From assembly GCA_965659415.1 (NCBI GenBank), contig CBFHVA010000006.1, positions 1 to 64,000 of the forward strand: a stretch of DNA of 64,000 nucleotides, read 5' to 3'. Within the stretch, counting starts at the first letter, position 1, and the number at the start of each line of letters is the position of its first letter. The notes under the pieces are model-generated. The model made no database searches, was not told where the DNA came from, and saw only the letters and a list, made by a program, of their open reading frames with translations. The DNA is from Phaeocystidibacter sp965659415. GTDB lineage: Bacteria; Bacteroidota; Bacteroidia; Flavobacteriales; Schleiferiaceae. Positions 52,871 to 61,891 of this stretch are shown in pieces. A program made the position numbers and the translations under genes.

Positions 52871-53881
52871 ATGCAAAGACCAACAACCCTAGGTGAATTC
52901 ATCGTTGAAAAGCAAAGTGAATTCCCGTACGCCACTGGTGAACTGTCTCAACTCCTCACCTCTATCCGATTAGCCGCGAAAGTGGTGAACCGCGAGATTA
53001 ACAAAGCTGGATTAGCCGATATTCTTGGAGCTGTGGGTGCAGAGAATGTCCAAGGCGAGAATCAAATGAAACTCGACGTATATGCCAATGATACGTTCAT
53101 CAATGCAATGCGGGCTATGGGTGAAGTTTGTGGTGTAGGTTCAGAAGAGCTAGAAGATTTCATCTCTTTCAATGACGAAATCCACAAAGACGCCAAGTAC
53201 GTTGTACTCATGGATCCTTTGGATGGTTCGTCTAATATTGATGTGAACGTATCGGTAGGAACCATTTTCTCCATTTACAGGAGAGTTACACCGGTAGGTT
53301 CACCCGTTTCGCTCGAAGACTTTCTACAACCGGGAAACAAACAAGTAGCAGCGGGTTACGTGGTATATGGATCTTCAACCATGCTGGTTTACACGACGGG
53401 TCACGGTGTTAATGGATTTACGCTTGATCCTTCCATAGGTGTATTTTGTTTATCACATCCCCAAATGACCATTCCTGAAGAAGGAAAAATCTACTCCATC
53501 AACGAAGGAAACTATGCACACTTCCCAGCCGGTGTAAAGAAGTACCTCAAGTATTGTCAGGAGGTAGATGAGGCCACATTCCGCCCTTATACTTCGCGAT
53601 ACATTGGCTCTTTGGTAAGTGATTTTCATCGCAATCTACTCAAGGGAGGAATTTATATTTACCCTACCGGAACAAAGGCACCTCAAGGGAAGTTACGATT
53701 GCTATACGAATGCAATCCACTTGCCCTCATTGCAGAACAAGCGGGCGGGAAAGCATCAGACGGACAAAACAGAATATTGGATATTGAACCCGAAGCTTTA
53801 CACCAACGCGTTCCTTATTTTATAGGATCGAGCGCAATGGTGAATAAGGCAGAAGACTTTATTCGGTCGGAACAAAATTAA
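52871..53881 (+). CDS. fbp: Class I fructose-1,6-bisphosphatase
   Basis: The 336-residue enzyme removes the 1-phosphate of fructose 1,6-bisphosphate in gluconeogenesis. The metal-binding motif VLMDPLDGSSNIDVNVSVGTIF is present, as are the family blocks AKVVNREINKAGL, GENQMKLDVYAND and GKASDGQNRILDIEPEALHQRVPYFIGS. Length and motif order are standard for class I. It pairs functionally with the class I aldolase encoded at 17.8 kb. mfd follows 2 nt after the stop and is likely co-transcribed. Confidence 0.95.
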   Translation: MQRPTTLGEFIVEKQSEFPYATGELSQLLTSIRLAAKVVNREINKAGLADILGAVGAENVQGENQMKLDVYANDTFINAMRAMGEVCGVGSEELEDFISFNDEIHKDAKYVVLMDPLDGSSNIDVNVSVGTIFSIYRRVTPVGSPVSLEDFLQPGNKQVAAGYVVYGSSTMLVYTTGHGVNGFTLDPSIGVFCLSHPQMTIPEEGKIYSINEGNYAHFPAGVKKYLKYCQEVDEATFRPYTSRYIGSLVSDFHRNLLKGGIYIYPTGTKAPQGKLRLLYECNPLALIAEQAGGKASDGQNRILDIEPEALHQRVPYFIGSSAMVNKAEDFIRSEQN

Positions 53882-53883
53882 AC

Positions 53884-56800
53884 TTGGACGCAAGAGAGTT
53901 ACGTTCACTTTATAGTGATGACCCCAGTGTAAAAAGCTGGATTCAACAGATTGCCACCACCCCCAAAGGTTCAAGTTTGGGGCTTGCCGGCGTGCCCGGA
54001 TCTTTCATCTCCATTCTTGCTGCTGCAGCATATGAGGAGGACGACCAGCCACTCCTACTCATTTTGAATGACAAGGAAGAAGCCGCTTACATCTTAAACG
54101 ATCTGGAAAAACTCGTAAAGGATAAGGACGTGCTCTTCTATCCTGGATCGTACCGCCGGCCCTACGAAGTAGACGGCACCAATAATGCAAATGTCCTGCT
54201 TAGGGCAGAGGTATTAAATCGAATCTCGAACCGACGCAAATCACCATTGATTGTGTCGTATGCAGAGGCACTTTTCGAGCAGGTCATCACGAAAAAAGAA
54301 CTTCGCGCCAACACACTTCAAATCAAAACTGGGGAAAAGCTTGGCATCGAGTTTCTGAACGAAACCCTTTTCGAGTATCATTTTCAGAGGGTGGATTTTG
54401 TAACCGATCCGGGGCAATTTAGCATTCGAGGTGGCATTGCTGATGTATTCAGTTTTGCTCATAATCATCCAGTGCGAATTGAATTTTTCGGAGACGAAGT
54501 TGATTCTATTCGAAGCTTCGACGTTGAATCACAACTTTCGATTGAGCCCATCAAAAGGATGGAGATTGTCCCAAATGTGGACAACAAGAGGGTGCTTGAA
54601 ACCCGAGAGCGCTTTCTCGAATACATTCCAGACCAAACGCGCATTTGGATCAAGAACAAGCAATCCTCAAAACAGGCTCTCGATAAACTCTACGAAAAGG
54701 CGGAAGAAATATACGCTGGTCTTTCGGCTGATATTAAGCATTACAAGCCCTACGAGATGTTCACTCGGGGCGATGATTTCCTTTCAGACCTACTCAACTT
54801 CACTTGTGTGGAGTTTGGTGCGCGCTCGCAATTAAATGGGAATATCACCGATTTTGAAGTTCAGCCTCAACCGAGCTTCAACAAGAACTTCGAGTTACTC
54901 AAAGACACACTAAACGCGAATTCAGAAAAAGGATATACCAATCATATACTGTGTAACAACCAGCAACAGATTGAGCGTTTCCATTCCATATTCGAAGACC
55001 TAGGCGTAAAAGTGACATTTACCCCTGTACTCGGGGCCTTACATGAAGGTTGGGAAGACACACAACGAAGAATTGCGTGTTATACCGATCACCAGATATT
55101 TGAGCGCTACCAGCGATTCCGTCTTAAAAACGGATTCGAAAAGAAGCAAAGCATCACTCTTCAAGAGCTCAACAGCTTACAGTACGGTGATTTTGTCACA
55201 CATATTGATCACGGTATTGGCAAATTTGGCGGGCTGCAGAAAATTGATGTGAACGGCAAAATCCAAGAGGCCATTAAACTGGTTTATCGCGATAGCGATG
55301 TGCTCTACATATCGATCCACTCCCTTCACAAAATTTCCAAGTACAACTCCAAAGATGGTACGGCGCCGAGCATCAACAAACTAGGTTCCCCGGCATGGAG
55401 TAATCTGAAGAAAAAGACCAAAAAGAAGGTAAAGGAAATTGCCTATGACCTGATTCAGCTCTATGCCAAGCGGCGGGAGGCTAAAGGGTTTGCTTTCGCA
55501 CCAGACAGTTATCTGCAACACGAGTTGGAAGCTTCGTTTCTCTATGAAGATACACCAGACCAGTTCAAGGCCACTCAAGATGTGAAAGCTGACATGGAGA
55601 AAACCATGCCTATGGATCGTTTGGTATGTGGCGATGTAGGTTTTGGAAAGACCGAGGTAGCCATGCGGGCCGCGTTCAAAGCAGCCACAGATGGCAAACA
55701 AGTAGCGGTATTGGTTCCTACCACCATCCTCGCCTTCCAGCATCATAAGAGTTTCTCGGCACGGCTCAAAGATTTCCCGGTTAGAATCGATTATCTAAAT
55801 CGATTTAAAAGTCCGGCCAAAACGCGACAAACCCTCAAAGATCTCGAGGAAGGGAAAATTGATATCATTATTGGAACGCATCGACTCGTTGGAAAGGACG
55901 TCAAGTTCAAGGACCTTGGATTGCTTGTTATCGATGAAGAGCAGAAGTTCGGTGTGTCCGTAAAAGATAAACTCAAAACGATGCGGGTTAACGTGGATAC
56001 GCTCACCTTGACCGCAACGCCTATTCCGAGAACGTTGCAATTCTCTTTAATGGCCGCGAGAGATTTAAGCGTGATTAACACGCCACCACCTAATCGGCAA
56101 CCCATTGAAACCGAAATCATTGGATTCAATGAAGAGTCGATTCGCGATGCCGTCATGTACGAAGTTTCTCGAGGAGGCCAAGTGTTCTTTGTCCATAATC
56201 GCATTCAGAATATCCAAGAAGTGGCCGGCACCCTTCAAAGGCTGTGTCCTGATTTGCGGATTGGAATTGGTCACGGTCAAATGGACGGTAAAAAGCTCGA
56301 AGATCTCATGATGCAATTCATGGAAGGAGAGTTTGACGTGCTCGTGAGCACTACCATCATAGAAAGTGGATTGGATGTTCCAAATGCCAATACCATCATC
56401 ATCAACCACGCCCAAAACTTCGGACTCTCCGATTTGCATCAGATGCGAGGAAGAGTGGGCCGAAGCAATAAGAAAGCATTTTGCAAACTCATCACTCCTC
56501 CAATTGGAACCTTGCCAGATGAATCCCGCAAACGCCTGCAAGCCATCGAGCAGTTCAGCGATTTGGGAAGTGGATTTAAAATTGCATTGAGAGATCTTGA
56601 AATCAGGGGGGCTGGCGACTTACTCGGCGCGGAGCAAAGCGGATTCATTACTGATATGGGAATTGAAGCTTATCAGAAGATTCTAGCAGAGGCGGTTGAA
56701 GAACTCAAAGAGACGGAGTTTAAAGATCTCTACGATGAAGAATTGAGGGATGGGAAATATGTGAAGGAGTGTCAACTGGATACCGACTTAGAGTTACTCA

Positions 56801-57231
56801 TTCCCGATGACTACGTCAATAATATTGAAGAGCGACTGCGATTGTACCAACAGTTGAACAATCTGCAGACCGAGGAGGAACTTCCGGAATTCTCCCGTGG
56901 ATTAGAAGACCGTTTTGGCCCGTTACCTAAAGAGGTGATCAACTTGATTTCTTCTATGAAGTTGCGCTGGATGGGTCAAAGGCTGGGCTTCGAAAAGATC
57001 GTACTCAAAATGGGTAAATTCATAGGGTATTTTCTAATCAAACAAGACAGTGAATACTTCGAGAGTGATACTTTCAAAGCCATGCTTCTGTTCACTCAAC
57101 AACATCACAAGCGCGCTCAAATGAAGCAGCGCAATGAGAAATTGAGTTTGGTAATCAATCAGGTGGAGAATATCACGGATGCGATGAACCTTTTGACACC
57201 ACTTTTATCTATACACACTGTAGATTCATGA
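53884..57231 (+). CDS. mfd: Transcription-repair coupling factor
   Basis: The 1115-residue protein releases RNA polymerase stalled at DNA lesions and recruits UvrA. It has a UvrB-like N-terminus (DPGQFSIRGGIADVFSF, RIEFFGDEVDSIRSFD), the RNA polymerase interaction domain (YGDFVTHIDHGIGKFGGL), and the translocase with Walker A CGDVGFGKTEVAMRAAF and DEEQ box LLVIDEEQKFGVSVKDKL. The TATPIPRTLQFSL and HQMRGRVGRSNKKA motifs and the C-terminal TRCF domain follow. The start is TTG 53884, 2 nt after fbp; no better start is visible in frame. The dinB-like gene overlaps its stop. Confidence 0.95.
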   Translation: MDARELRSLYSDDPSVKSWIQQIATTPKGSSLGLAGVPGSFISILAAAAYEEDDQPLLLILNDKEEAAYILNDLEKLVKDKDVLFYPGSYRRPYEVDGTNNANVLLRAEVLNRISNRRKSPLIVSYAEALFEQVITKKELRANTLQIKTGEKLGIEFLNETLFEYHFQRVDFVTDPGQFSIRGGIADVFSFAHNHPVRIEFFGDEVDSIRSFDVESQLSIEPIKRMEIVPNVDNKRVLETRERFLEYIPDQTRIWIKNKQSSKQALDKLYEKAEEIYAGLSADIKHYKPYEMFTRGDDFLSDLLNFTCVEFGARSQLNGNITDFEVQPQPSFNKNFELLKDTLNANSEKGYTNHILCNNQQQIERFHSIFEDLGVKVTFTPVLGALHEGWEDTQRRIACYTDHQIFERYQRFRLKNGFEKKQSITLQELNSLQYGDFVTHIDHGIGKFGGLQKIDVNGKIQEAIKLVYRDSDVLYISIHSLHKISKYNSKDGTAPSINKLGSPAWSNLKKKTKKKVKEIAYDLIQLYAKRREAKGFAFAPDSYLQHELEASFLYEDTPDQFKATQDVKADMEKTMPMDRLVCGDVGFGKTEVAMRAAFKAATDGKQVAVLVPTTILAFQHHKSFSARLKDFPVRIDYLNRFKSPAKTRQTLKDLEEGKIDIIIGTHRLVGKDVKFKDLGLLVIDEEQKFGVSVKDKLKTMRVNVDTLTLTATPIPRTLQFSLMAARDLSVINTPPPNRQPIETEIIGFNEESIRDAVMYEVSRGGQVFFVHNRIQNIQEVAGTLQRLCPDLRIGIGHGQMDGKKLEDLMMQFMEGEFDVLVSTTIIESGLDVPNANTIIINHAQNFGLSDLHQMRGRVGRSNKKAFCKLITPPIGTLPDESRKRLQAIEQFSDLGSGFKIALRDLEIRGAGDLLGAEQSGFITDMGIEAYQKILAEAVEELKETEFKDLYDEELRDGKYVKECQLDTDLELLIPDDYVNNIEERLRLYQQLNNLQTEEELPEFSRGLEDRFGPLPKEVINLISSMKLRWMGQRLGFEKIVLKMGKFIGYFLIKQDSEYFESDTFKAMLLFTQQHHKRAQMKQRNEKLSLVINQVENITDAMNLLTPLLSIHTVDS

Positions 57232-57809
57232 CGCAGTTAGAATTTGCCCGGCAACTAGAAATTCAACGGAAAGAACTTATTTCACTGGTTGAAAAATCCT
57301 TCTACTACCTGGAAGCTGGGGATTTAAATGCCAAAATTCGGCCTGATTCATGGAGTATTCTACAGTGCTTTGATCATATCAACAAGGTAAACGGGCTCTA
57401 CCTAAAGGCATTCGAAAGACGCATCGATTCTTATTCCGATGGAAGTCATTCCGAGGATATCTATCAAGGTGGCCCGATGGGGAATTTCATGATTTCTGCC
57501 ATGTCGCCCAAAGAAGGTAAAATTCGATGGAAGATGAAGACCTTCGCGCGACTGCGCCCGCTAAATGAGCAGCATCCAGAGGCTAAACTCTCTGAACAGG
57601 TCGTTTTTGAAGATTTTCAGGGCGATATGGAACGACTGCGATTGGTTATTGAGAAGTCACATGCTTTACCCTGGAAAAGCACGCTAATCAAAAGTGCTTT
57701 AGGCTCCGTTGTTAAATTCCGAATGGGTGATGCCCTGGCATTTGTTCTCGGACATACGCATCGTCACATACAGCAAGCACTCAACGTAAAAAACCTGATT
57801 GTGGAATAA
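57228..57809 (+). CDS. DinB-family protein
   Basis: The 193-residue protein has the DinB/YfiT four-helix-bundle pattern. It includes SWSILQCFDHINKVNGLYLKAF with the first metal-binding His, and the late motif GHTHRHIQQALNV with the other histidines. Family members are metal-binding thiol-dependent transferases or proteins of unknown activity that are sometimes damage-inducible. Its ATG overlaps the mfd stop (ATGA), placing it in the repair-related transcript, which fits but does not prove a role in damage response. Confidence 0.83.
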   Translation: MTQLEFARQLEIQRKELISLVEKSFYYLEAGDLNAKIRPDSWSILQCFDHINKVNGLYLKAFERRIDSYSDGSHSEDIYQGGPMGNFMISAMSPKEGKIRWKMKTFARLRPLNEQHPEAKLSEQVVFEDFQGDMERLRLVIEKSHALPWKSTLIKSALGSVVKFRMGDALAFVLGHTHRHIQQALNVKNLIVE

Positions 57810-57861
57810 CTTGACGGTACCGCAAAGGATAGCTATCTTAGGTGCTTAACCTAAGACACAC

Positions 57862-58788
57862 ATGGATTCGCATTTAGAAGCGATTGAAATCAACAAAACC
57901 TACGAAGGTCACCAAGCACTTACCAACCTTTCCTTACAAATACCACGGGGAAGTATTTATGGATTATTAGGTCCTAATGGTGCGGGTAAAACCAGTTTCA
58001 TCCGAATTATCAATCAGATTACCGCTCCTGATTCAGGCAAGCTGCTCTTCAACGGAAAGCCGCTTTCCCCTTCTGACATTGGTAAAATTGGCTATTTGCC
58101 AGAAGAACGCGGACTTTATAAAAAAATGACGGTAGGCGAGCAAGCGCTTTACTTGTGTCGCCTAAAAGGACTCAGCACTTCCGAGGCCAAATCAAAACTC
58201 AAGGAGTGGTTTGAACGGTTTGAAATCGAAACTTGGTGGAACAAGAAGATCGAAGAATTGAGCAAAGGAATGGCCCAAAAGGTGCAATTCATTGTAACCG
58301 TTCTCCACAATCCGGAACTTTTGATTTTTGACGAACCCTTTACCGGATTCGACCCCATTAACACAGAACTGATTAAGTCAGAAATTCGCCGCCTCAATAA
58401 GAATGGCGCTACCATCATATTCTCTACACACCGAATGGAAAGTGTGGAAGAAATCTGCGATCACATCACATTGATCAATCAATCCGAGAAAATTCTTGAA
58501 GGTCCTTTGAAAACCATTCGAAATGAATTTAGAACGAACACCTTCAAAATTGCCTACGTTGGCAATTCGGGTCAGGTTACCTCTGCGATTTCGAAAAACT
58601 TCGAATTGTTAGATGATCACGATTGGCAAGACCACCGAGAAGCCACAGTTCGACTCCCGGCAGGAACTCCGCCCAATGCTCTTTTAGAAACGCTTTTACC
58701 GATGGCCACCATCGATCATTTCGAGGAAGTTATTCCAAGTGTGAACGACATATTTATACGAATGGTTCAAAATGGTACTCAATCATGA
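57862..58788 (+). CDS. ABC transporter ATP-binding protein (ABC-2/NatA type)
   Basis: The 308-residue ATPase has Walker A GPNGAGKTSF near residues 34-43, the signature ELSKGMAQKVQ, Walker B LLIFDEPFTGFDP and the switch histidine in STHRMESVEEI. A C-terminal domain of about 80 residues follows (FKIAYVGNSGQVTSAI), as in NatA/DrrA-type ATPases that drive ABC-2 exporters. The permease gene overlaps its stop by 4 bp, so the two form one exporter. The substrate is not evident. Confidence 0.9.
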   Translation: MDSHLEAIEINKTYEGHQALTNLSLQIPRGSIYGLLGPNGAGKTSFIRIINQITAPDSGKLLFNGKPLSPSDIGKIGYLPEERGLYKKMTVGEQALYLCRLKGLSTSEAKSKLKEWFERFEIETWWNKKIEELSKGMAQKVQFIVTVLHNPELLIFDEPFTGFDPINTELIKSEIRRLNKNGATIIFSTHRMESVEEICDHITLINQSEKILEGPLKTIRNEFRTNTFKIAYVGNSGQVTSAISKNFELLDDHDWQDHREATVRLPAGTPPNALLETLLPMATIDHFEEVIPSVNDIFIRMVQNGTQS

Positions 58789-60089
58789 ATAAGACATTTC
58801 TAATCATTCAAAGGGAGTTCCTCTCACGTGTAAAAAAGCGCAGCTTTTTAGTCATGACCATTTTGGGACCATTGCTTTTTGGTGGACTGATGATTGCCCC
58901 TGCATTGATTGCCTCTATTCCCGACGGACCAAAAAAGATTGTGATTCTCGATGAAAGCACATTGCTTTTGGGCACAGAATCCGACGAAAAGCATGAGCTC
59001 ACCTTTATAAATCCCAATGAGTTTAGTCGAGAAGATGCCATTAATCTTCTGGAAGAAAAAGATGAATTCGATGCTCTTTTTTACGTTCCGTTGAGTCCTT
59101 CTGGCGACCCTGATTTCTGGAAGCGAAATGCGGCTTTGTATGGCAACGAGGACATTTCGCTGAGCTTGGAGAACTACGCCACCGAATTGCTTGAAGAAGC
59201 CATACTTGAGCATAAGCTTTTGGCAGAAAACGTGGATCCCGGAATTGTGGCCAATGCACGAACCAACGTGACGCTGAAAACATTCAACCTTTCAGAGAGT
59301 CGCGAGCAGGAATCCGCCACCGAACTCAAAATAGTAGTGGGCTACGCTGCCGGATTCTTCATTTATATTTTCATTTTTCTCTATTCAGCTCAAATAATGA
59401 GAGGCGTGATTGAGGAGAAAACCAATCGCATTGTTGAGGTATTGATATCTTCTGTTAAACCGTTCCAGCTCATGGCTGGAAAGATATTCGGAATTGGAGC
59501 AGTGGGCGTAGTGCAGTTTGCCATATGGGTAGTCCTGAGCGTCATTATTTTTCAGGTCACAAGCACGATGTTCTTGGCTGATCAATTGAATCCAGAAAAT
59601 ATAGCAGCCGGTGTAGATACTTCAAGAGAAGGCGCCAAGATATTTGACCAAATTCAAAGTTTGCCCGTAACGCGCATCCTCGTTTCATTCCTCTTTTACT
59701 TCATAGGAGGTTATCTCCTTTACGGGGCGCTTTTTGCTGCTATCGGTTCGGCCGTAGATTCGGAAACAGACTCACAGCAGTTTATGATTCCGATATCCAT
59801 TCCACTCATTCTTGGACTCATCGTCAGCACCAATGTCATTGAAAATCCGCATAGCGATTTGGCCTTTTGGTTTTCAATTATTCCGTTCACCGCACCAATT
59901 GTTATGATGGTTCGCTTGCCATTTGACGTTCCCATGTGGCAACTCTTGCTGAGTATGACCATGACGGTTTTAGGCTTTATTCTGACGACAGGACTAGCCG
60001 CTCGGATCTACCGAATTGGGATTTTGATGTATGGTAAAAAACCTACCTACAAAGAACTTTGGAAGTGGATTAAACACAACCCTTCATGA
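58785..60089 (+). CDS. ABC-2 type permease (NatB-like)
   Basis: The 434-residue membrane protein has an N-terminal helix (residues 20-45). A large extracytoplasmic domain (about 50-180) with charged, Glu-rich sequence follows, then five or six helices from about 185. FIYIFIFLYSAQIMRGVIEEKTNRIVEVLISSVKPFQLMAGK is the hallmark ABC-2/NatB block. I chose ATG 58785 (MNKTFLIIQREFLSRVKKRS), which overlaps the ATPase stop; a longer in-frame extension inside the ATPase gene is not credible. With the ATPase it forms an exporter for an unknown substrate, possibly Na+ as in NatAB. Confidence 0.88.
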   Translation: MNKTFLIIQREFLSRVKKRSFLVMTILGPLLFGGLMIAPALIASIPDGPKKIVILDESTLLLGTESDEKHELTFINPNEFSREDAINLLEEKDEFDALFYVPLSPSGDPDFWKRNAALYGNEDISLSLENYATELLEEAILEHKLLAENVDPGIVANARTNVTLKTFNLSESREQESATELKIVVGYAAGFFIYIFIFLYSAQIMRGVIEEKTNRIVEVLISSVKPFQLMAGKIFGIGAVGVVQFAIWVVLSVIIFQVTSTMFLADQLNPENIAAGVDTSREGAKIFDQIQSLPVTRILVSFLFYFIGGYLLYGALFAAIGSAVDSETDSQQFMIPISIPLILGLIVSTNVIENPHSDLAFWFSIIPFTAPIVMMVRLPFDVPMWQLLLSMTMTVLGFILTTGLAARIYRIGILMYGKKPTYKELWKWIKHNPS

Positions 60090-60970
60090 GTAACTGGCTG
60101 CAGGACATATTGAGCTTTGAATTTTTTCACTTCACCATTTCGGAGCGCGACTTTTCGCTCAGTGTGCTTGACGTGCTTATCATCTTGCTGGTTCTACTCT
60201 TATCCAGGGCAGTCATTTGGCTGATTAGAAGAGGTTTAAACCAACGCGTATCTGCAAATAAACTCGACCAAGGGAAGGCTTATGCCATCACCCAAATCCT
60301 TACTTATCTAATCTGGACGTTCGCCGTTGTTTATTTACTGGACTATGTTGGCGTGCAAATCACTCCTCTCCTACTTGGTTCAACGGCGCTTTTTGTTGGG
60401 CTTGGATTAGGTCTCCAGGATACCTTTAAGGACTTCGTTTCCGGATTTATAATCCTCATGGAGCGAACGGTAACGGTTGGCGATATTGTAGAAGTAGATG
60501 GAGTAATTGGGAAGGTGATTGAAGTGGGATTGCGAACTACTCAGGTTCTCACACGAGATGATATCTATTTGATTATCCCCAATCAGAAACTAACGAATCA
60601 GAACGTGATAAACTGGAGTCAGACGAAAAAAGTGACTCGATTTCACGTTTCTGTTGGAGTGGCATATGGTTCAGATACGAATTTGGTGAAGAACCTCTTG
60701 TTAGAGGCCGCAACAGAACACCCCATGGGTGTGAAGGAACCCCAACCCTTGGTGTTATTCCGGGATTTCGGCAATAGTTCACTGGATTTCCAAATCTATT
60801 TCTACAGTAGTAATCTGTTTCGAATAGAGACCGTGAAGAGTGAAATTCGATTCGCCATTGATCGAAAATTCCGGGAGAATGGCGTAACCATCCCATTCCC
60901 ACAACGCGACTTATGGGTGAAACAATGGCCCAAGGACGAGGGACCTAGATTCGACAAAACTCAAAGCTAG
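60086..60970 (+). CDS. MscS-family mechanosensitive channel
   Basis: The 294-residue protein has three N-terminal transmembrane helices (about 25-115). The pore helix and the beta domain are GLGLGLQDTFKDFVSGFIILMERTVTVGDIVEVDGVIGKVIEVGLRTTQV, the MscS signature region. The C-terminal alpha/beta vestibule contains VSVGVAYGSDTNLVKNLLLEAA and NGVTIPFPQRDLWV. Such channels open on membrane tension to release ions during osmotic downshift. It overlaps the ABC permease stop by 4 bp. Confidence 0.92.
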   Translation: MSNWLQDILSFEFFHFTISERDFSLSVLDVLIILLVLLLSRAVIWLIRRGLNQRVSANKLDQGKAYAITQILTYLIWTFAVVYLLDYVGVQITPLLLGSTALFVGLGLGLQDTFKDFVSGFIILMERTVTVGDIVEVDGVIGKVIEVGLRTTQVLTRDDIYLIIPNQKLTNQNVINWSQTKKVTRFHVSVGVAYGSDTNLVKNLLLEAATEHPMGVKEPQPLVLFRDFGNSSLDFQIYFYSSNLFRIETVKSEIRFAIDRKFRENGVTIPFPQRDLWVKQWPKDEGPRFDKTQS

Positions 60971-60972
60971 CC

Positions 60973-61890
60973 ATGCGCATTGCCATTATTGATTTGGGTA
61001 CCAATACCTTCAACCTGTTAATCAGGGATACGGATTCTGGAAATACCATTTTTAATCACAAGATTCCTGTAAAGCTCGGAAGTAAGGGAATTACGAGTGG
61101 TCGAATTGCTGAAGACGCGTTCGAAAGAGGCATTGAGGCTATGATTTCCCATAAAACCTCGACTTCTGACCATCACGTCGATATGATACTAGCCTTCGCA
61201 ACGAGCGCAGTTCGAAGCGCTTCCAATGGGAACGAATTTGTAGAAGCTATTTATGAGGCAACTCAAATTCAAGTTGAGGTGATAGACGGACTACGAGAAG
61301 CTGAGTTAATCTTCAAAGGGGTAAGGCAGGCATGCAGCATCGGCGACCAACCGGTTCTAATAATGGACATCGGCGGAGGAAGCACCGAGTTCATCCTGGG
61401 AAATGAAAACGAAGTTTTCTGGGCGAATAGCTATCCTCTGGGGGTAACTCGTCTGCTCGATTTGTTTCAACCTTCAGATCCAATCACGGAAGATGAAACT
61501 GGGCTTGTAAAAGATCATATCCGAGAGGCCCTCACAGACCTTGTAGAAGCGCATTCGAAATACCCAGCAACTACGCTCATTGGTTCTTCTGGCTCTTTTG
61601 ACACCATTTATGATGTGGTGCAACTGCGAAACAATCAACTTCCTCTACAAAGCGGACAAATAAGCGGTGTGTTTGATTCACTCCAATTGCGTGAAGCGAT
61701 GGATCAATTGGAAAGTGCAACTATTGAAGAACGCCTCGAGATGCCTGGTATGCTAGAAATGCGGGCAGAAATGATAAACCTGTCCGCCATTCAAATTGCT
61801 TTGGTATTGGATTTGCTTCAGATTGAAGACATTCGACTATCCACCTATTCACTCAAAGAAGGTGTCTACGCCGAACGAATAAAAAAATAA
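60973..61890 (+). CDS. Ppx/GppA-family phosphatase
   Basis: The 305-residue protein belongs to the exopolyphosphatase/guanosine pentaphosphatase family of the ASKHA fold. It has MRIAIIDLGTNTFNLLI as phosphate-1 motif, FATSAVRSASNGNEF and MDIGGGSTEFILGNENEVFW as phosphate-2, and TLIGSSGSFDTIYDV. It is the short form (about 300 residues) without the C-terminal HD domain. It may release phosphate from polyphosphate chains or from pppGpp; the short length favours the exopolyphosphatase-like form. It sits 2 nt after the MscS gene and 1 nt before the response regulator gene. Confidence 0.88.
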   Translation: MRIAIIDLGTNTFNLLIRDTDSGNTIFNHKIPVKLGSKGITSGRIAEDAFERGIEAMISHKTSTSDHHVDMILAFATSAVRSASNGNEFVEAIYEATQIQVEVIDGLREAELIFKGVRQACSIGDQPVLIMDIGGGSTEFILGNENEVFWANSYPLGVTRLLDLFQPSDPITEDETGLVKDHIREALTDLVEAHSKYPATTLIGSSGSFDTIYDVVQLRNNQLPLQSGQISGVFDSLQLREAMDQLESATIEERLEMPGMLEMRAEMINLSAIQIALVLDLLQIEDIRLSTYSLKEGVYAERIKK

Positions 61891-61891
61891 G

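Noticed and set aside
58623..58784. 54-residue N-terminal extension of the ABC-2 permease
   Set aside because: It overlaps the ATPase gene in another frame and is rich in residues unlike a membrane protein; the overlapping ATG 58785 gives a normal start.
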